In this document: positions 18,691 through 28,474 of the stretch, one piece after another | How positions within the stretch are numbered: the stretch's first letter is position 1 | Layout: the number at the start of each line of letters is the position of its first letter | NCBI RefSeq assembly: GCF_000235365.1 | Contig: NC_016452.1 | Coordinates: 1,102,001-1,166,000, forward strand | Direction of reading: 5' to 3' | DNA: 64,000 nt | Source of the DNA: Eremothecium cymbalariae DBVPG#7215 | Taxonomy: Eukaryota > Ascomycota > Saccharomycetes > Saccharomycetales > Saccharomycetaceae | Program-made: the position numbers and the translations under genes | Notes under the pieces: generated by a model | What the model saw: only the letters and a program-made list of their open reading frames with translations | The model's database searches: none | What the model was told of the DNA's origin: nothing

Positions 18691-21600
18691 TTAAAATAGG
18701 AGGACGTTGCTAACCAAAATGATCACTGCGCCAACAATGGAGTATGGATTTAGGGTTGCGGCGACGTTTGACATGCTGGTGTCTACGACGAATGAGCCGT
18801 TTGTTCTGTTTCCATAGAGTTTTTCCAATCTTCTGCCAGTTGGGAAGGTACTGTTGAAGGTATGGTAGGCTGATTTCTTTGCTACTGCAGTGCCCGTGAC
18901 GCCTGTGAAGATACCAGGGGTTGGCAGAAGGGGTTTGACAGGGCCTGTTCTGGTGTACTTAATAATTGAGGTGGAGGTACTGACCGGAAGAGCGCTCTGT
19001 TTGACAGGGTCTTCTGTGATTACCTCTGGAGCTGGTGTTTCCGTAAGTATTGGTGGTGATGTTTGTGTTAGATCCAAGGGTTGGGTTGCCGTTGGTTTAG
19101 CTTCCTCCTGCGGTGAAGCTGTTGCTATAGGGTCGTCCTCTTTTGTTGTTACCTTAGGAGGTAGCTCTTTCTCAGTTGGTGGTACTGGATCTCTGGGTGT
19201 GTTTTCGGGAGGCAATATAGGATCTATCAACGTTACTGACTCTGGAAATGTGATGGGCAGCTTTGGAATTTCTACTGGCATGCTTGTGGGTTCTGCTGGT
19301 AGTGGTAAGTCCTCTTGCTTGGTAGTGGGTTCTGCTGGTGGCAGTAAGTCCTCTTGCTTGCTAGTGGTCTCAGTTGGTGTTATGGGCTCTGATGTGCTAA
19401 GCTGCCTGGACCTTGTCTCTATCAAAGTTACAAGCCCAGTTGACTTGGTAGGTTTTATCAATGTCACGGGTTTGATTAAAGTTATGATATCAGGTTCCAC
19501 GGTTTCTGTCGAAGTTGGTTCATCTGTTGAGCTGGGCTCTTCTGTTGAACTGGGTCCTAGTTTTATAGGTTCTGAAGGTTTTACCGTCTTACTGGGTTTA
19601 ACAGTGATTATAATATCTGTTGATCTAATCGAATCTATTGGTGTTGTAAGGTTAGGCTCTATGTTTTCTGTGGGTGAATTTGTCTTCAGTTGGCTTTCCT
19701 TTGGATATTTAAGCCCTACAGAGGTTGGAAACGGTAATTCAATTGACAGGTTCGTTGTTATAGAATCTTCTGCGTCCTTTTTAGGTTTTCCTGTTGGAGA
19801 TGGCCGTGGGAATGTAATACTACCATGTCTGAGGGATGCTGTCTTTGGCAGCGCCAATGTCTCAACTTGAGTTATTTTCCTACCGAGTGTAGATTCTGTC
19901 AGGTCTGGCATTGGGTTAATACTTTGAGTTGCTCGAAGATAGTTTGGGAAAGTAAAATTCTGGATTAAGCTCAACGTTTCAATCGGTACCATTTTTCTTC
20001 CTGATTCATCAAAAGTTGCATTTGACGATACCATTGGTTTAGATACATCGGTTTGATTTCCAGGGTTTTTAGGAACAAGTGAAGTAATCAAGGGCATTTT
20101 GGTTTGAAATTGAGCTTCTTTTGGCTTTTCAGTTATTATTGGAAACCCTTTTTTCGTGGACAATGTCGAGGTCTCGTTTTCAGATTTCGTAGTCTTTTGA
20201 GATTTGTCCGAATCCTTATCCTTTGGCTCACCTTTATCCTTTGGTTCCTCTTTACCCTTTGGCTCATCTTTATCCTTTGGCTCGTCCTTATCCTTTGGCT
20301 TGTCCGCATCCTTATCCTTTGGATCTTCTAAGTCCTTGTCCTTTGGCTTTTCCTTGTCCTTTGGCTCGTCCTTATCCTTTGGCTCACCTTTATCCTTTGG
20401 TTCCTCTTTACCCTTTGGCTCATCTTTACCCTTTGGCTCTTCCTTATCCTTATCCTTTGGATCTTCTAAGTCCTTACCCTTTGGCTTTTCCTTGTCCTTT
20501 GGCTCGTCCTTGTCCTTTGGAGTGTCCGTATCCTTATCCTTTGGATTTTCTAAGTCCTTGTCCTTTGGCTTTTCCTTATCCTTTGGCTCGTCCTTATCCT
20601 TTAGCTTTTCCTTATCCTTTGGCTCGTCCTTATCCTTTGGCTTTTCCTTATCCTTTGGCTCGTCCTTATCCTTTGGCTTTTCCTTATCCTTTGGCTCGTC
20701 CTTATCCTTTGGCTTTGCCTTATCCTTTGGCTCGTCCTTATCCTTTGGATCTTCTAAGTCCTTGTCCTTTGGCTTTTCCTTATCCTTTGGCTCTTCCTTA
20801 TCCTTTGGCGTGTCCGTATCCTTATCCTTTGGATCTTCTAAGTCCTTACCCTTTGGCTTTTCCTTGTCCTTTGGCTCGTCCTTGTCCTTTGGAGTGTCCG
20901 AATCCTTATCCTTTGGATCTTCTAAGTCCTTGTCCTTTGGCTTTTCCTTATCTTTTGGCTCATCTTTATCCTTTGGCTCGTCTTTATCCTTTGGTTCCTC
21001 TTTACCCTTTGGCTCGCCCTTACCCTTTGGCTCATCTTTATCCTTTGGTTCATCTTTACCCTTTGGCTCATCTTTATCCTTTGGCTCGTCCTTATCCTTT
21101 GGATCTTCTAAGTCCTTGTCCTTTTTCGGTCTGTCCTTGGGCTTTTTATCCTCAGACTTATCAGTGTCGCTTGGTTTATCACTTTCAGATTCTTCAGGTT
21201 CAGTATCCTCAGGTTGCTTGCGACCTTTCTTGTTTTCATCATCAATTGGGGCAGATGGATCAGTCTTTTTTGGGCTGTCTGGAGTTTTATCTGTTGGCGT
21301 TTGTCTTGGCGTTTGTTTTGGCGTTTGTTTTGGCATTTCTCCTGGCATATCCCATGGTGAATCTTTTGGTGGTTCATATGGAAACTCAATCGAGTCTTTT
21401 GGAGCAGGCCATGGATATTCCTTTGTTGCTTTTGAAGAGCTCGACGTAGGTGCGTCTACTAAGCCTCCTAGAACGTCAACGGTTTGTAGTTGAAGCTGTA
21501 AATCCCTATAGATATCAAGCAAATCAGTTAATTCAAGGCCAAAGTTGTCCATCAAGACACCGTCAAACAAGTCGGCGGTACCTAATCTTATTAAGCTCTG

Positions 21601-21981
21601 CATTAATCCATGCTTCCACCATTGGAACTTTTGAGACTCCTTTGATCTCTCCAAGATATCAGAAACCAAATTTATACCATATTTGAAGAAGTCGGAGCTT
21701 CTATATAACTCATGGCCTTGGTTTACGGCTGCCTCTAAAGTGGTGGAATCTACTCTGTGCGCATTGTAATATTCAAAGCATTCAGAGATACTGCTGATAT
21801 CGTGAGCTTCTAACCAGTCAACAGCTTGCTCAATAGCTATGTGGCTGAAGTATGATATGGAATCTAAATCAAAATCATAATTGGTAACTTCTTGTAACTC
21901 CTCTTCTAAACTTAACTCTCCATTAACTGCAACCTCTGTTGCAGCTACTAGACCTAAACTCAATAGGTAGGAAACTTTCAT
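18691..21981 (-). CDS. Large repeat-rich predicted GPI-anchored surface protein
   Basis: 1096 aa. I do not recognise a named orthologue. Parts in order: a signal peptide (residues 1 to about 20); a non-repetitive, mostly helical acidic domain (about 22-170, rich in Asp/Glu/Tyr/Trp); a Pro/Lys/Thr linker; about 300 residues (about 286-592) built from Pro-Lys-Asp-Lys-Asp/Glu hexads; a long Ser/Thr/Pro stretch (about 600-1050) likely to be O-mannosylated; and a C-terminal hydrophobic tail preceded by small residues and NGS, as in a GPI addition signal. This is the architecture of a fungal cell-wall or plasma-membrane protein. Sc has nothing between MRPL3 and MSS1, so it is lineage-specific or relocated. 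Surface display is inferred. Confidence 0.8.
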   Translation of the reverse strand: MKVSYLLSLGLVAATEVAVNGELSLEEELQEVTNYDFDLDSISYFSHIAIEQAVDWLEAHDISSISECFEYYNAHRVDSTTLEAAVNQGHELYRSSDFFKYGINLVSDILERSKESQKFQWWKHGLMQSLIRLGTADLFDGVLMDNFGLELTDLLDIYRDLQLQLQTVDVLGGLVDAPTSSSSKATKEYPWPAPKDSIEFPYEPPKDSPWDMPGEMPKQTPKQTPRQTPTDKTPDSPKKTDPSAPIDDENKKGRKQPEDTEPEESESDKPSDTDKSEDKKPKDRPKKDKDLEDPKDKDEPKDKDEPKGKDEPKDKDEPKGKGEPKGKEEPKDKDEPKDKDEPKDKEKPKDKDLEDPKDKDSDTPKDKDEPKDKEKPKGKDLEDPKDKDTDTPKDKEEPKDKEKPKDKDLEDPKDKDEPKDKAKPKDKDEPKDKEKPKDKDEPKDKEKPKDKDEPKDKEKLKDKDEPKDKEKPKDKDLENPKDKDTDTPKDKDEPKDKEKPKGKDLEDPKDKDKEEPKGKDEPKGKEEPKDKGEPKDKDEPKDKEKPKDKDLEDPKDKDADKPKDKDEPKDKDEPKGKEEPKDKGEPKDKDSDKSQKTTKSENETSTLSTKKGFPIITEKPKEAQFQTKMPLITSLVPKNPGNQTDVSKPMVSSNATFDESGRKMVPIETLSLIQNFTFPNYLRATQSINPMPDLTESTLGRKITQVETLALPKTASLRHGSITFPRPSPTGKPKKDAEDSITTNLSIELPFPTSVGLKYPKESQLKTNSPTENIEPNLTTPIDSIRSTDIIITVKPSKTVKPSEPIKLGPSSTEEPSSTDEPTSTETVEPDIITLIKPVTLIKPTKSTGLVTLIETRSRQLSTSEPITPTETTSKQEDLLPPAEPTTKQEDLPLPAEPTSMPVEIPKLPITFPESVTLIDPILPPENTPRDPVPPTEKELPPKVTTKEDDPIATASPQEEAKPTATQPLDLTQTSPPILTETPAPEVITEDPVKQSALPVSTSTSIIKYTRTGPVKPLLPTPGIFTGVTGTAVAKKSAYHTFNSTFPTGRRLEKLYGNRTNGSFVVDTSMSNVAATLNPYSIVGAVIILVSNVLLF
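20204..21125 (-). repeat. Tandem PKDKDE-type coding repeat
   Basis: An imperfect tandem array of 18-bp units inside the GPI-protein gene, seen on the plus strand as repeated TCCTTATCCTTTGGC(T/G)CG blocks. Units encode Pro-Lys-Asp-Lys followed by Asp-Glu, Glu-Lys or Asp-Leu-Glu-Asp; Gly replaces Asp in some. Higher-order blocks starting KDLEDPKDKD recur several times, implying duplication of multi-unit segments. The array also creates long open frames on the opposite strand; I regard those as repeat artefacts. Confidence 0.9.
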
Positions 21982-22628
21982 CGGTACTTTTGGTTTAATG
22001 TGGTGGCTGTTTGAATGATTTTTTTAGATAATAAAGAGAATATTACACAAGAGAGAACAGGACATAACTAATATTTCGTAATTTAAATACTTTGATATTT
22101 GAATTCAACCGTTACATTTTAAATTCCATTTTAAGTTAATTGATAACATTTATTTTTAGTGACGCTGGAGACAAAGTCTCGAGGGTATATTGTACAAACA
22201 CAATAATGTACCATTCGACACTGCAACGACACGCCTTTAGATTTGTATAAAGATTCCTCGAGAATATTGCTAAAATTCACAAATCAGCCCCGTAAAAATA
22301 ATAGAGCACGTCAGACCCTCGTTTTTCTCATGAAGTCTTTTTAAATATCCTTTAACAAGTTGCTTGTTCTGTTCAGCACAGAGTTATTTGCATACTGACG
22401 CATGACACAATTCTCGAGCATTTTAAATATAAGTGACTTCGAAGATATTTTAAAAATAAATTCGAATTATTAAAGTATTATATATTAAAGGATCTCATAT
22501 TTTAACCCATGATTCGATATATAGAGATAATTAATCGAATCATCATTTGATATTGGAACAAAAAAAAAACTTCAACTGACTATTTTATGGGTATCTCTTG
22601 GCGACAAATATAACATCACAAAGCATAG
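21982..22628. promoter_or_regulatory. Divergent AT-rich promoter region, GPI protein and MSS1
   Basis: About 650 bp, strongly AT-rich, between the two divergent starts. There are poly(A) and poly(T) runs (for example 22561-22570). No CDEI-CDEIII centromere arrangement and no RNA gene seen. Confidence 0.4.
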
Positions 22629-24155
22629 ATGTATAGACGTTTAGGCACCCTGCCTCCAAGTTTTGTAGGTATTTTTAGAACTTCATGGAGGATGGAATAT
22701 TCAGTACCGGCAACAGTTGATCATCCCACTATATATGCATTATCTACTCCTGCAGGATTGAAGTCAGCCATAGCAGTTATTAGGATCTCAGGAACCAATT
22801 CCAAGTACGTTTATAAGAAGCTGACGCGAACTAAGAAGGCTCCTCTATCTCATAAAGCATCTGTAAGAAATCTTTATGATCCTACTGTTCATAATGAAAA
22901 GTCTCTGTTGGATAATGCTTTAACACTGTTTTTTGAACAACCAAAAACGTTCACAGGAGAAGATGTGTTAGAGTTGCACGTTCATGGTGGGAAAGCAGTA
23001 GTTTCTGGTGTATTAAAAGCTATTGAATCACTTCATGATTTTGAGGAAGGCTATCAGATAAGGTATGCACAACCGGGAGAATTTTCTATGAGGGGGTTTC
23101 AAAATGGAAAGTTTGATTTGACTCAAGTCGAGGGTGTGGGCGATTTAATTGATGCAGAAACTGAGATTCAACGTAAAAGTGCCATATGTAGCTTTAGAGG
23201 GGATACTAAGGTTCGATTCTCTATATGGAGGGAGAAAATTGTGGCAAACATCGCCCAGCTAGCTGCAGTCATAGATTTTGGTGATGATACTGAGATAGAT
23301 GATATAGAGATGATCGTTAACGGAGTAAACAAAACCATGTTGGAATTAAAACAAGATATCGAGCAGTTTCTTCATAAAACTCAGAAGAGTAATATACTAA
23401 AAAGTGGTATTAAACTAGCTCTGCTGGGACCTCCCAATGCGGGGAAATCTTCGTTGCTCAACAGTATCACAAACGATGAAACTGCTATTGTAAGTAATAC
23501 TCCAGGGACTACACGAGACACCATCGATGTTCCGCTAGATATTAATGGCTACAAGATAATAATAACTGATACTGCAGGGATTCGATCAAATGCAATTGAT
23601 GAGATAGAAGTTATTGGTATTAATCGCGCAAAATTAAAATGCGCAAACAGCGACATTGTATTGTTGTTAATAGATCCAACTAATAGGCAGTTGGTTTTGA
23701 ATGATCTAAAACAGTATATTCGTGAACATATTGATGGAAAGAAGTTTGTCATAGTCATAAATAAAACTGATCTGCTTAATGAACAGCAGTTGAAAGAAAT
23801 CAAGACTGATCTGTGTCTTCAATTTGGGCCTAGTGTTTCAATAATGGGGGTATCGTGCCTCGAAAAAAAGGGCATTGACAACCTAATACACACACTAACA
23901 GATATTTTCAAGGATATAAGCGATTCAACAGACGAAGACCCTATCAGTGTGTCAAAACGTGTTCAGGAAATACTGAAGAATGACGTACTATACGGAATTG
24001 ACGAATTTGTTCACTTTGCAGAAACGAATGATGTGGTGATGGCATCAGAAAGCTTGGGCTTTGCAGCTGACGGGATTGGTAAAATAACGGGTGAGACTGT
24101 CGGCGTTGAAGAAATCCTAGGCGTCGTATTTTCAAACTTCTGTGTAGGTAAATGA
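22629..24155 (+). CDS. MSS1: Mitochondrial tRNA-modifying GTPase (MnmE family)
   Basis: 508 aa (Sc Mss1, YMR023C, 526 aa). The N-terminal folate-binding TrmE domain contains TIYALSTPAG and FTGEDVLELHVHGGKAV. The inserted G domain shows GPPNAGKSS (around residue 268), TTRDT, DTAG and NKTD. The chain ends in the diagnostic CVGK (C-x-G-K) motif of MnmE. With Mto1 it installs the carboxymethylaminomethyl group at U34 of mitochondrial tRNAs. The first ATG supplies an Arg-containing presequence (MYRRLGTLPPSFVGIFR); the next Met is 22 codons later, so I keep the first. Confidence 0.97.
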   Translation: MYRRLGTLPPSFVGIFRTSWRMEYSVPATVDHPTIYALSTPAGLKSAIAVIRISGTNSKYVYKKLTRTKKAPLSHKASVRNLYDPTVHNEKSLLDNALTLFFEQPKTFTGEDVLELHVHGGKAVVSGVLKAIESLHDFEEGYQIRYAQPGEFSMRGFQNGKFDLTQVEGVGDLIDAETEIQRKSAICSFRGDTKVRFSIWREKIVANIAQLAAVIDFGDDTEIDDIEMIVNGVNKTMLELKQDIEQFLHKTQKSNILKSGIKLALLGPPNAGKSSLLNSITNDETAIVSNTPGTTRDTIDVPLDINGYKIIITDTAGIRSNAIDEIEVIGINRAKLKCANSDIVLLLIDPTNRQLVLNDLKQYIREHIDGKKFVIVINKTDLLNEQQLKEIKTDLCLQFGPSVSIMGVSCLEKKGIDNLIHTLTDIFKDISDSTDEDPISVSKRVQEILKNDVLYGIDEFVHFAETNDVVMASESLGFAADGIGKITGETVGVEEILGVVFSNFCVGK

Positions 24156-24169
24156 GCCGCCTGTCTATG

Positions 24170-24505
24170 TTAATCATCGTTGTATGTACTCCGCTTTATA
24201 CGCTGCATTTTAATATTTACTTCATTCTGGAATTCATCAAGCTCTTTTGCCAGGTTTTCAAAATAAGTAATCCGTCCATCAAGATTATCTAGCTTTTTCA
24301 TATAATCTGTCTTCAATAGTTGATAGGTACGAATCTCCTCTATTTTTCTTGTTGGATAACGACTGTTCAGTTCGTAAAGCCACTCATAATTCGCATTTGT
24401 ATCAACTCCAAAGCTAGAAATGGCTCTTGCACTTTCCAGGTCCACATGCTCCTGGGTATAATCTACGCACTTGTCTAGATGATGCCTTAAAATCTTCTCT
24501 TTCAT
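24170..24505 (-). CDS. BLI1: BLOC-1 subunit Bli1
   Basis: 111 aa, nearly the size of Sc Bli1 (YKL061W, 113 aa). It is a small helical, coiled-coil protein. The best conserved part is the C-terminal half, ITYFENLAKELDEFQNEVNIK, which aligns with the yeast sequence around YYERLYKELEEFQNEIKIK. Sc BLOC-1 acts on endosomes in Rab (Vps21) regulation. It is convergent with MSS1, only 14 bp between stops, and it continues the chromosome XI-type series after FBA1. Confidence 0.87.
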   Translation of the reverse strand: MKEKILRHHLDKCVDYTQEHVDLESARAISSFGVDTNANYEWLYELNSRYPTRKIEEIRTYQLLKTDYMKKLDNLDGRITYFENLAKELDEFQNEVNIKMQRIKRSTYNDD

Positions 24506-24692
24506 AGCTCTTGGAATGTTATACGTATTATTCTTTTATAGTCTAAGCAAAGTGACTCTGAGTGAAGGAATCCAAACCTTAAACTAAATCTTTTCCTTCT
24601 TGTCTTAAAAGAGCGAATTATGTTGATTCAGTTAAGAATTCACAAACAGAGCATATATAAAAGTTAAAAGGCGTTCGACTTAATCAAAGAGG

Positions 24693-26270
24693 ATGTCGTA
24701 TTCTCCCGTTTTATATCATTCAGAATATGAGGGTTTTCAGCTACATTATCCCACATATAAAATTCCCCTCATTGCAATGTGTCTAACCAAATTCGATGTG
24801 AAAAAAGGGAATACAGTCTTGTGGAAGGCTTCGAATTCGTCAGAGGTGGACTTAAGTAATATCGAGTTCAAGACATTACCATCTGGTATCCATGAGAGGG
24901 AGCAGGATTTTATAAACTTTGTTATTCCTAAGAAAAACGGTGATTTGTATTATGGGATTGCCCTATTTTCGCAAAACGGTTTACAAATGGTTAAGCAAGT
25001 TGCTACAAGTCACATTGATAGAACTAAGGTGGAAATGTACTCTTTAGCTGTAATCGTTGATCCTCGGTCTATGGAAGAGGATTTTTCAGAGAGCAAGTTT
25101 TATCGAGTGAAGCCTAACTTCTATACATGTGTAAATGAATATATGGATGACCTTTCTAACTTATTGAAGAACTGGACAGCGAATTCCAACTTGGAAGGAC
25201 TAGAACATTATTATGCTGCTAACAAGGGTCCATCAAATTCAAGTCCGCTATATCCTGCTCTTTCGACATCAAAGATGCGACCTTTATCGGTGAATTCTAG
25301 TCCAAATTACGTTAGAACTGGGGATCATAAGATGGACGCGGAAACCTATAAACCTCAGAAATCATGGTTGTACTTGTTGCCAGAATTGGTTGAACAAATC
25401 GGGCCGCTTATATTTACACTCTGGAAATCATGTCTATTGAGAGAAAGAATATTGATTGTAAACGAACATGGAGAGTCATTCGAGAGATGCAATGCCCTTA
25501 TTTATTGTTTGTCCGTATTATCGTCGATTCCTGAAAGACTCGAACGTGAAATTCCTCATAATATGCAACAATTACAGACGTTGTACACGATCGGTATAAC
25601 AGACCTGGATTATTTAAGCGAATTAGTGTCAGCAGCATTAACTCGAGCTACCGATGATAATTATGCTTTGCCGAATTATATTTCTTCTACTGGCGATGAA
25701 ATATTGGCGCAGAGAGATGACTTGTTTGATTTAGTGTTCATGTTTTCGAATGGCATGGAATGTGTGGCACTTCGGCACGGTGATCCTATTAAAGCAACGC
25801 CCCAAGAGTGGGGATTGTTTCAGCACGTCTCTAACCATTACTTAAATCGTGAATATGGCGACTCGAAACTACTCTGTTACTTAAGTAATGTTGAACCGTT
25901 ATCCTGGTCACAGTACATTATAGATTCGTTATACTGGTGGACAACTGCGGGATATTTACAGCCATCATATCATCAAAGACATCTGACTGAGGACTACGAT
26001 CCCGTTATTGAAAAGGATGAGTTGGAAGTTATGTTTGGTCTTGTAGAGTATTTTCACAATAGAACTACGTTTTTATACGAAAGGCTTAGTCGTTTAATTG
26101 ATAGAAGTGATGGCGATGAGGATAAAATAGTGATTTCACCTTTTTCCTTGGTTGAATGTGGTTTAGATTGTTTCAGTTCTCAAGATTATGCATTTATCAA
26201 GACACTAGGTGAAAAATGGTTTAAAAAACACATTGATGTGAGATCGGTGGATTTAAGCTTGTGTTGTTAG
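24693..26270 (+). CDS. ANR2: DENN-related (LCHN/DENND11-type) protein, Anr2-like
   Basis: 525 aa. It begins with a longin-like segment (IPLIAMCLTKFDVKKGNTVLWK) and continues with the DENN-type core (WLYLLPELVEQIGPLIFTLWK; LRERILIVNEHGESFERC). The size and these blocks suit the fungal LCHN/DENND11 family, represented in Sc by Anr2 (YKL047W, about 516 aa), a lipid-droplet-associated protein of unclear function that may act on Rab-like GTPases. The next gene, DCW1 (YKL046C), is also its Sc neighbour with the same relative orientation, which supports the assignment. Molecular activity is inferred from the family. Confidence 0.8.
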   Translation: MSYSPVLYHSEYEGFQLHYPTYKIPLIAMCLTKFDVKKGNTVLWKASNSSEVDLSNIEFKTLPSGIHEREQDFINFVIPKKNGDLYYGIALFSQNGLQMVKQVATSHIDRTKVEMYSLAVIVDPRSMEEDFSESKFYRVKPNFYTCVNEYMDDLSNLLKNWTANSNLEGLEHYYAANKGPSNSSPLYPALSTSKMRPLSVNSSPNYVRTGDHKMDAETYKPQKSWLYLLPELVEQIGPLIFTLWKSCLLRERILIVNEHGESFERCNALIYCLSVLSSIPERLEREIPHNMQQLQTLYTIGITDLDYLSELVSAALTRATDDNYALPNYISSTGDEILAQRDDLFDLVFMFSNGMECVALRHGDPIKATPQEWGLFQHVSNHYLNREYGDSKLLCYLSNVEPLSWSQYIIDSLYWWTTAGYLQPSYHQRHLTEDYDPVIEKDELEVMFGLVEYFHNRTTFLYERLSRLIDRSDGDEDKIVISPFSLVECGLDCFSSQDYAFIKTLGEKWFKKHIDVRSVDLSLCC

Positions 26271-26621
26271 TTTGGTCCTGCAATTAAATAAGAACGGTGA
26301 TCCTATCCCATATCAACATCAAGTAATTTCATTCAAACGAATCCAAATTATACTAATATAAATTTATGTATGTGTTTTCTGTGTAAATCTAAATGTTTTA
26401 CACCATTGAGTAGATATATGGATGATAATTTACCTATTTATCTGTGGTTTATGGCCTGCGTTTCGATGCTTAAGATTTAAGCGACGTTTACTATTAATGT
26501 TGAATCTAACATCCAAAATCAAGGCAACATACTATTCTGAAATGGATATCAAATATGTCAACTCAACTTTTGAAATTCTGGAAGTGGATACTGAAAAGCA
26601 CCAAAAATGCTTTTAAGAGGA
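26271..26621. other. Intergenic between convergent ANR2 and DCW1
   Basis: About 350 bp, AT-rich, between two stop codons. A 64-codon open frame lies here but it has no recognisable content. Nothing else seen. Confidence 0.4.
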
Positions 26622-27974
26622 TCAAGACACCAACCAAACAATACACGAAATAAGAGAAAACCCAACTAAAGCAGTGATGATGCCGGCACCTGCCCGATCA
26701 GCATTAGAAATATCTAACGGTGATAGAGTACCTAGATTTCTGTTGCCTCCTGCTCCTGGATTACCTATACTAGTTCCACCTTCACTTGCAGTAAGTGGGG
26801 ATCCTTTTTCCAGGCATCGTAGGTTTTGAATTGTCTCTAGTGCAGCAAGTTGTTCTCCTAGACCATATGATTCATCATAAGACCCCCTAGAGTAATTCAT
26901 ACCACACGTATGGCCATCCCTACCACCAGAACATGATAATGCTGCACCTTTTGCAGAATCACGGATCCACTTCATAGCTATTTCACGGGATTCAGGAATC
27001 AACTGCGCAGTCAACCCTAAGAATCTCATGAAGTATGCCTTAAATGAACGCTGATCAGTATTACATGTCCCTGCCTCCTGGCATGCAACTTCGGTGACAA
27101 CACCATTGGGGAAAAATATTGAGGCAGACCTTAAAAGCCTCAATGTCCTATTGTGCCACACGTCTGATCCAGTAAAATCGGTCAAATAAGCACAACCGCC
27201 TAGGATAAGCCCATGATTATACGACCATTGTAGCACAGATGGCCTACTACAATTATCATGGATAAAAGCACCATCATACACAAAGGTCCAATCGCCAGTT
27301 TGATTAATAAGCTGCACTGAAGCCATCCAGTCATAAACTTTCTCAGCCCAGTCAGCGTAGGATTGGTTGCCCGTGTAACGGGCCAATCTAGCAGCCAAAT
27401 GGAAGAGTGCACCATTCGAGACAGAATTTTTATAGTCATAACCTGTATTCCAGGTGAAAATCTGCCACCTCAATCCGCCATTACACGAACTCGAATCCCA
27501 CCGATATGCCATCGTATTAAATACAGCTTGAGCTAATGCCAACCACTGCGGTTGATCCGGATCTGGATTCGGAAACCCCTTTTCAGCGGCGGACATAACT
27601 GCAATACCCCAAAATGCTTGATCATCATTACCTTCTGTAGTAGATTGGTTGAGCGGAACGTAGTCTTCGTACTTCCCCACCTGATACAAAAGAGCCTGTT
27701 TGATAATATCGTTGTAAGTGTCATTCTCCATATAAAACCAGTAATCAATCAAAGCACCCCATGCAGCACCTGCCTCCCACCAATAATATGGAGATGAAAA
27801 CATCCCAATGGTGTTGCCAGGGTCCAGACCAGTATAGTAATCCAACACCCCCGTTGATATCAATGACGTAGCACTTTGCATAGAGCTAAAATCATCAACA
27901 TCTAACTCTAGTGCCGAAACATCCGTTCCAAGAAGATTTAAAAACACTCCCAAAATCACCCATACCGATCTCAT
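26622..27974 (-). CDS. DCW1: GH76 GPI-anchored mannosidase-like cell-wall protein (Dcw1/Dfg5)
   Basis: 450 aa. A signal peptide (about residues 1-22) is followed by an alpha-toroid GH76 domain. The catalytic pair of adjacent Asp residues is visible in EGNDDQAFWG; other family blocks are YYWWEAGAAWG, WQIFTWNTGYDYKNSVSNG and WSYNHGLILGG. It ends in a hydrophobic GPI-addition tail. Dcw1 and its duplicate Dfg5 cross-link GPI proteins into the wall glucan and are jointly essential in Sc. In this non-duplicated arrangement one gene stands for both. The frame starts with TTG; ATG is at 27974. Confidence 0.94.
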   Translation of the reverse strand: MRSVWVILGVFLNLLGTDVSALELDVDDFSSMQSATSLISTGVLDYYTGLDPGNTIGMFSSPYYWWEAGAAWGALIDYWFYMENDTYNDIIKQALLYQVGKYEDYVPLNQSTTEGNDDQAFWGIAVMSAAEKGFPNPDPDQPQWLALAQAVFNTMAYRWDSSSCNGGLRWQIFTWNTGYDYKNSVSNGALFHLAARLARYTGNQSYADWAEKVYDWMASVQLINQTGDWTFVYDGAFIHDNCSRPSVLQWSYNHGLILGGCAYLTDFTGSDVWHNRTLRLLRSASIFFPNGVVTEVACQEAGTCNTDQRSFKAYFMRFLGLTAQLIPESREIAMKWIRDSAKGAALSCSGGRDGHTCGMNYSRGSYDESYGLGEQLAALETIQNLRCLEKGSPLTASEGGTSIGNPGAGGNRNLGTLSPLDISNADRAGAGIITALVGFSLISCIVWLVS

Positions 27975-28474
27975 ACCCAAGTATATAGTACCACAAATCC
28001 CTAGCTGTTATAAAAAAGAGCACCCTTCAAAAACTCCCGTTTTTGTTCTGACTTGTTATATCACTCTATTTATCTGCTCTTTAGTATACAAATGACACTA
28101 CACCAAACCAAAGCAAAAAATTCCTGAAATGAACCAAAAACTGCAATAAAAAGAAGATCGGTTTCTGAATAAATATGCTCTCGATTAAAATAACGACTAA
28201 ACTGCCAAAAATGACGTCCTCTGAAAATGTATATTGCCTTCGAAGTGCTTTATTCCTATATTTAAATCCAACTACTTTGTTTTATTTAAAAACACCACAC
28301 GCACAATTCCAATAATATTGGCTGTGCGAAAACTTTTGGGAACCTGGGTCACGTGATCCATATCTTCCTGGGCCAAAGCTACTCATTCTATTGGAAATTC
28401 TATACATATACATGCTGTAGGCATGTATACCTGGCTCTAAGCCGTGCTGCCGTGGACTGACACCACACTGCATT
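27975..28474. promoter_or_regulatory. DCW1 promoter and UBC7 3' region, with CACGTG E-box
   Basis: 500 bp. It contains GTCACGTG at 28348-28355, matching the Cbf1/Pho4-type core and the CDEI consensus. No AT-rich CDEII or CDEIII follows on either side, so I read it as an E-box and not a centromere. Confidence 0.45.

Noticed and set aside
20204..21493. Long plus-strand open frames (over 400 codons) made of SFGSSL- or YPLA-like repeats
   Set aside because: They are the complement of the hexad repeat in the GPI-protein gene. An 18-bp unit without stops opens all frames; the minus-strand frame alone has signal peptide, unique domain and GPI tail.
28348..28355. GTCACGTG upstream of DCW1 as CDEI
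   Set aside because: No CDEII or CDEIII on either side; treated as an ordinary E-box.
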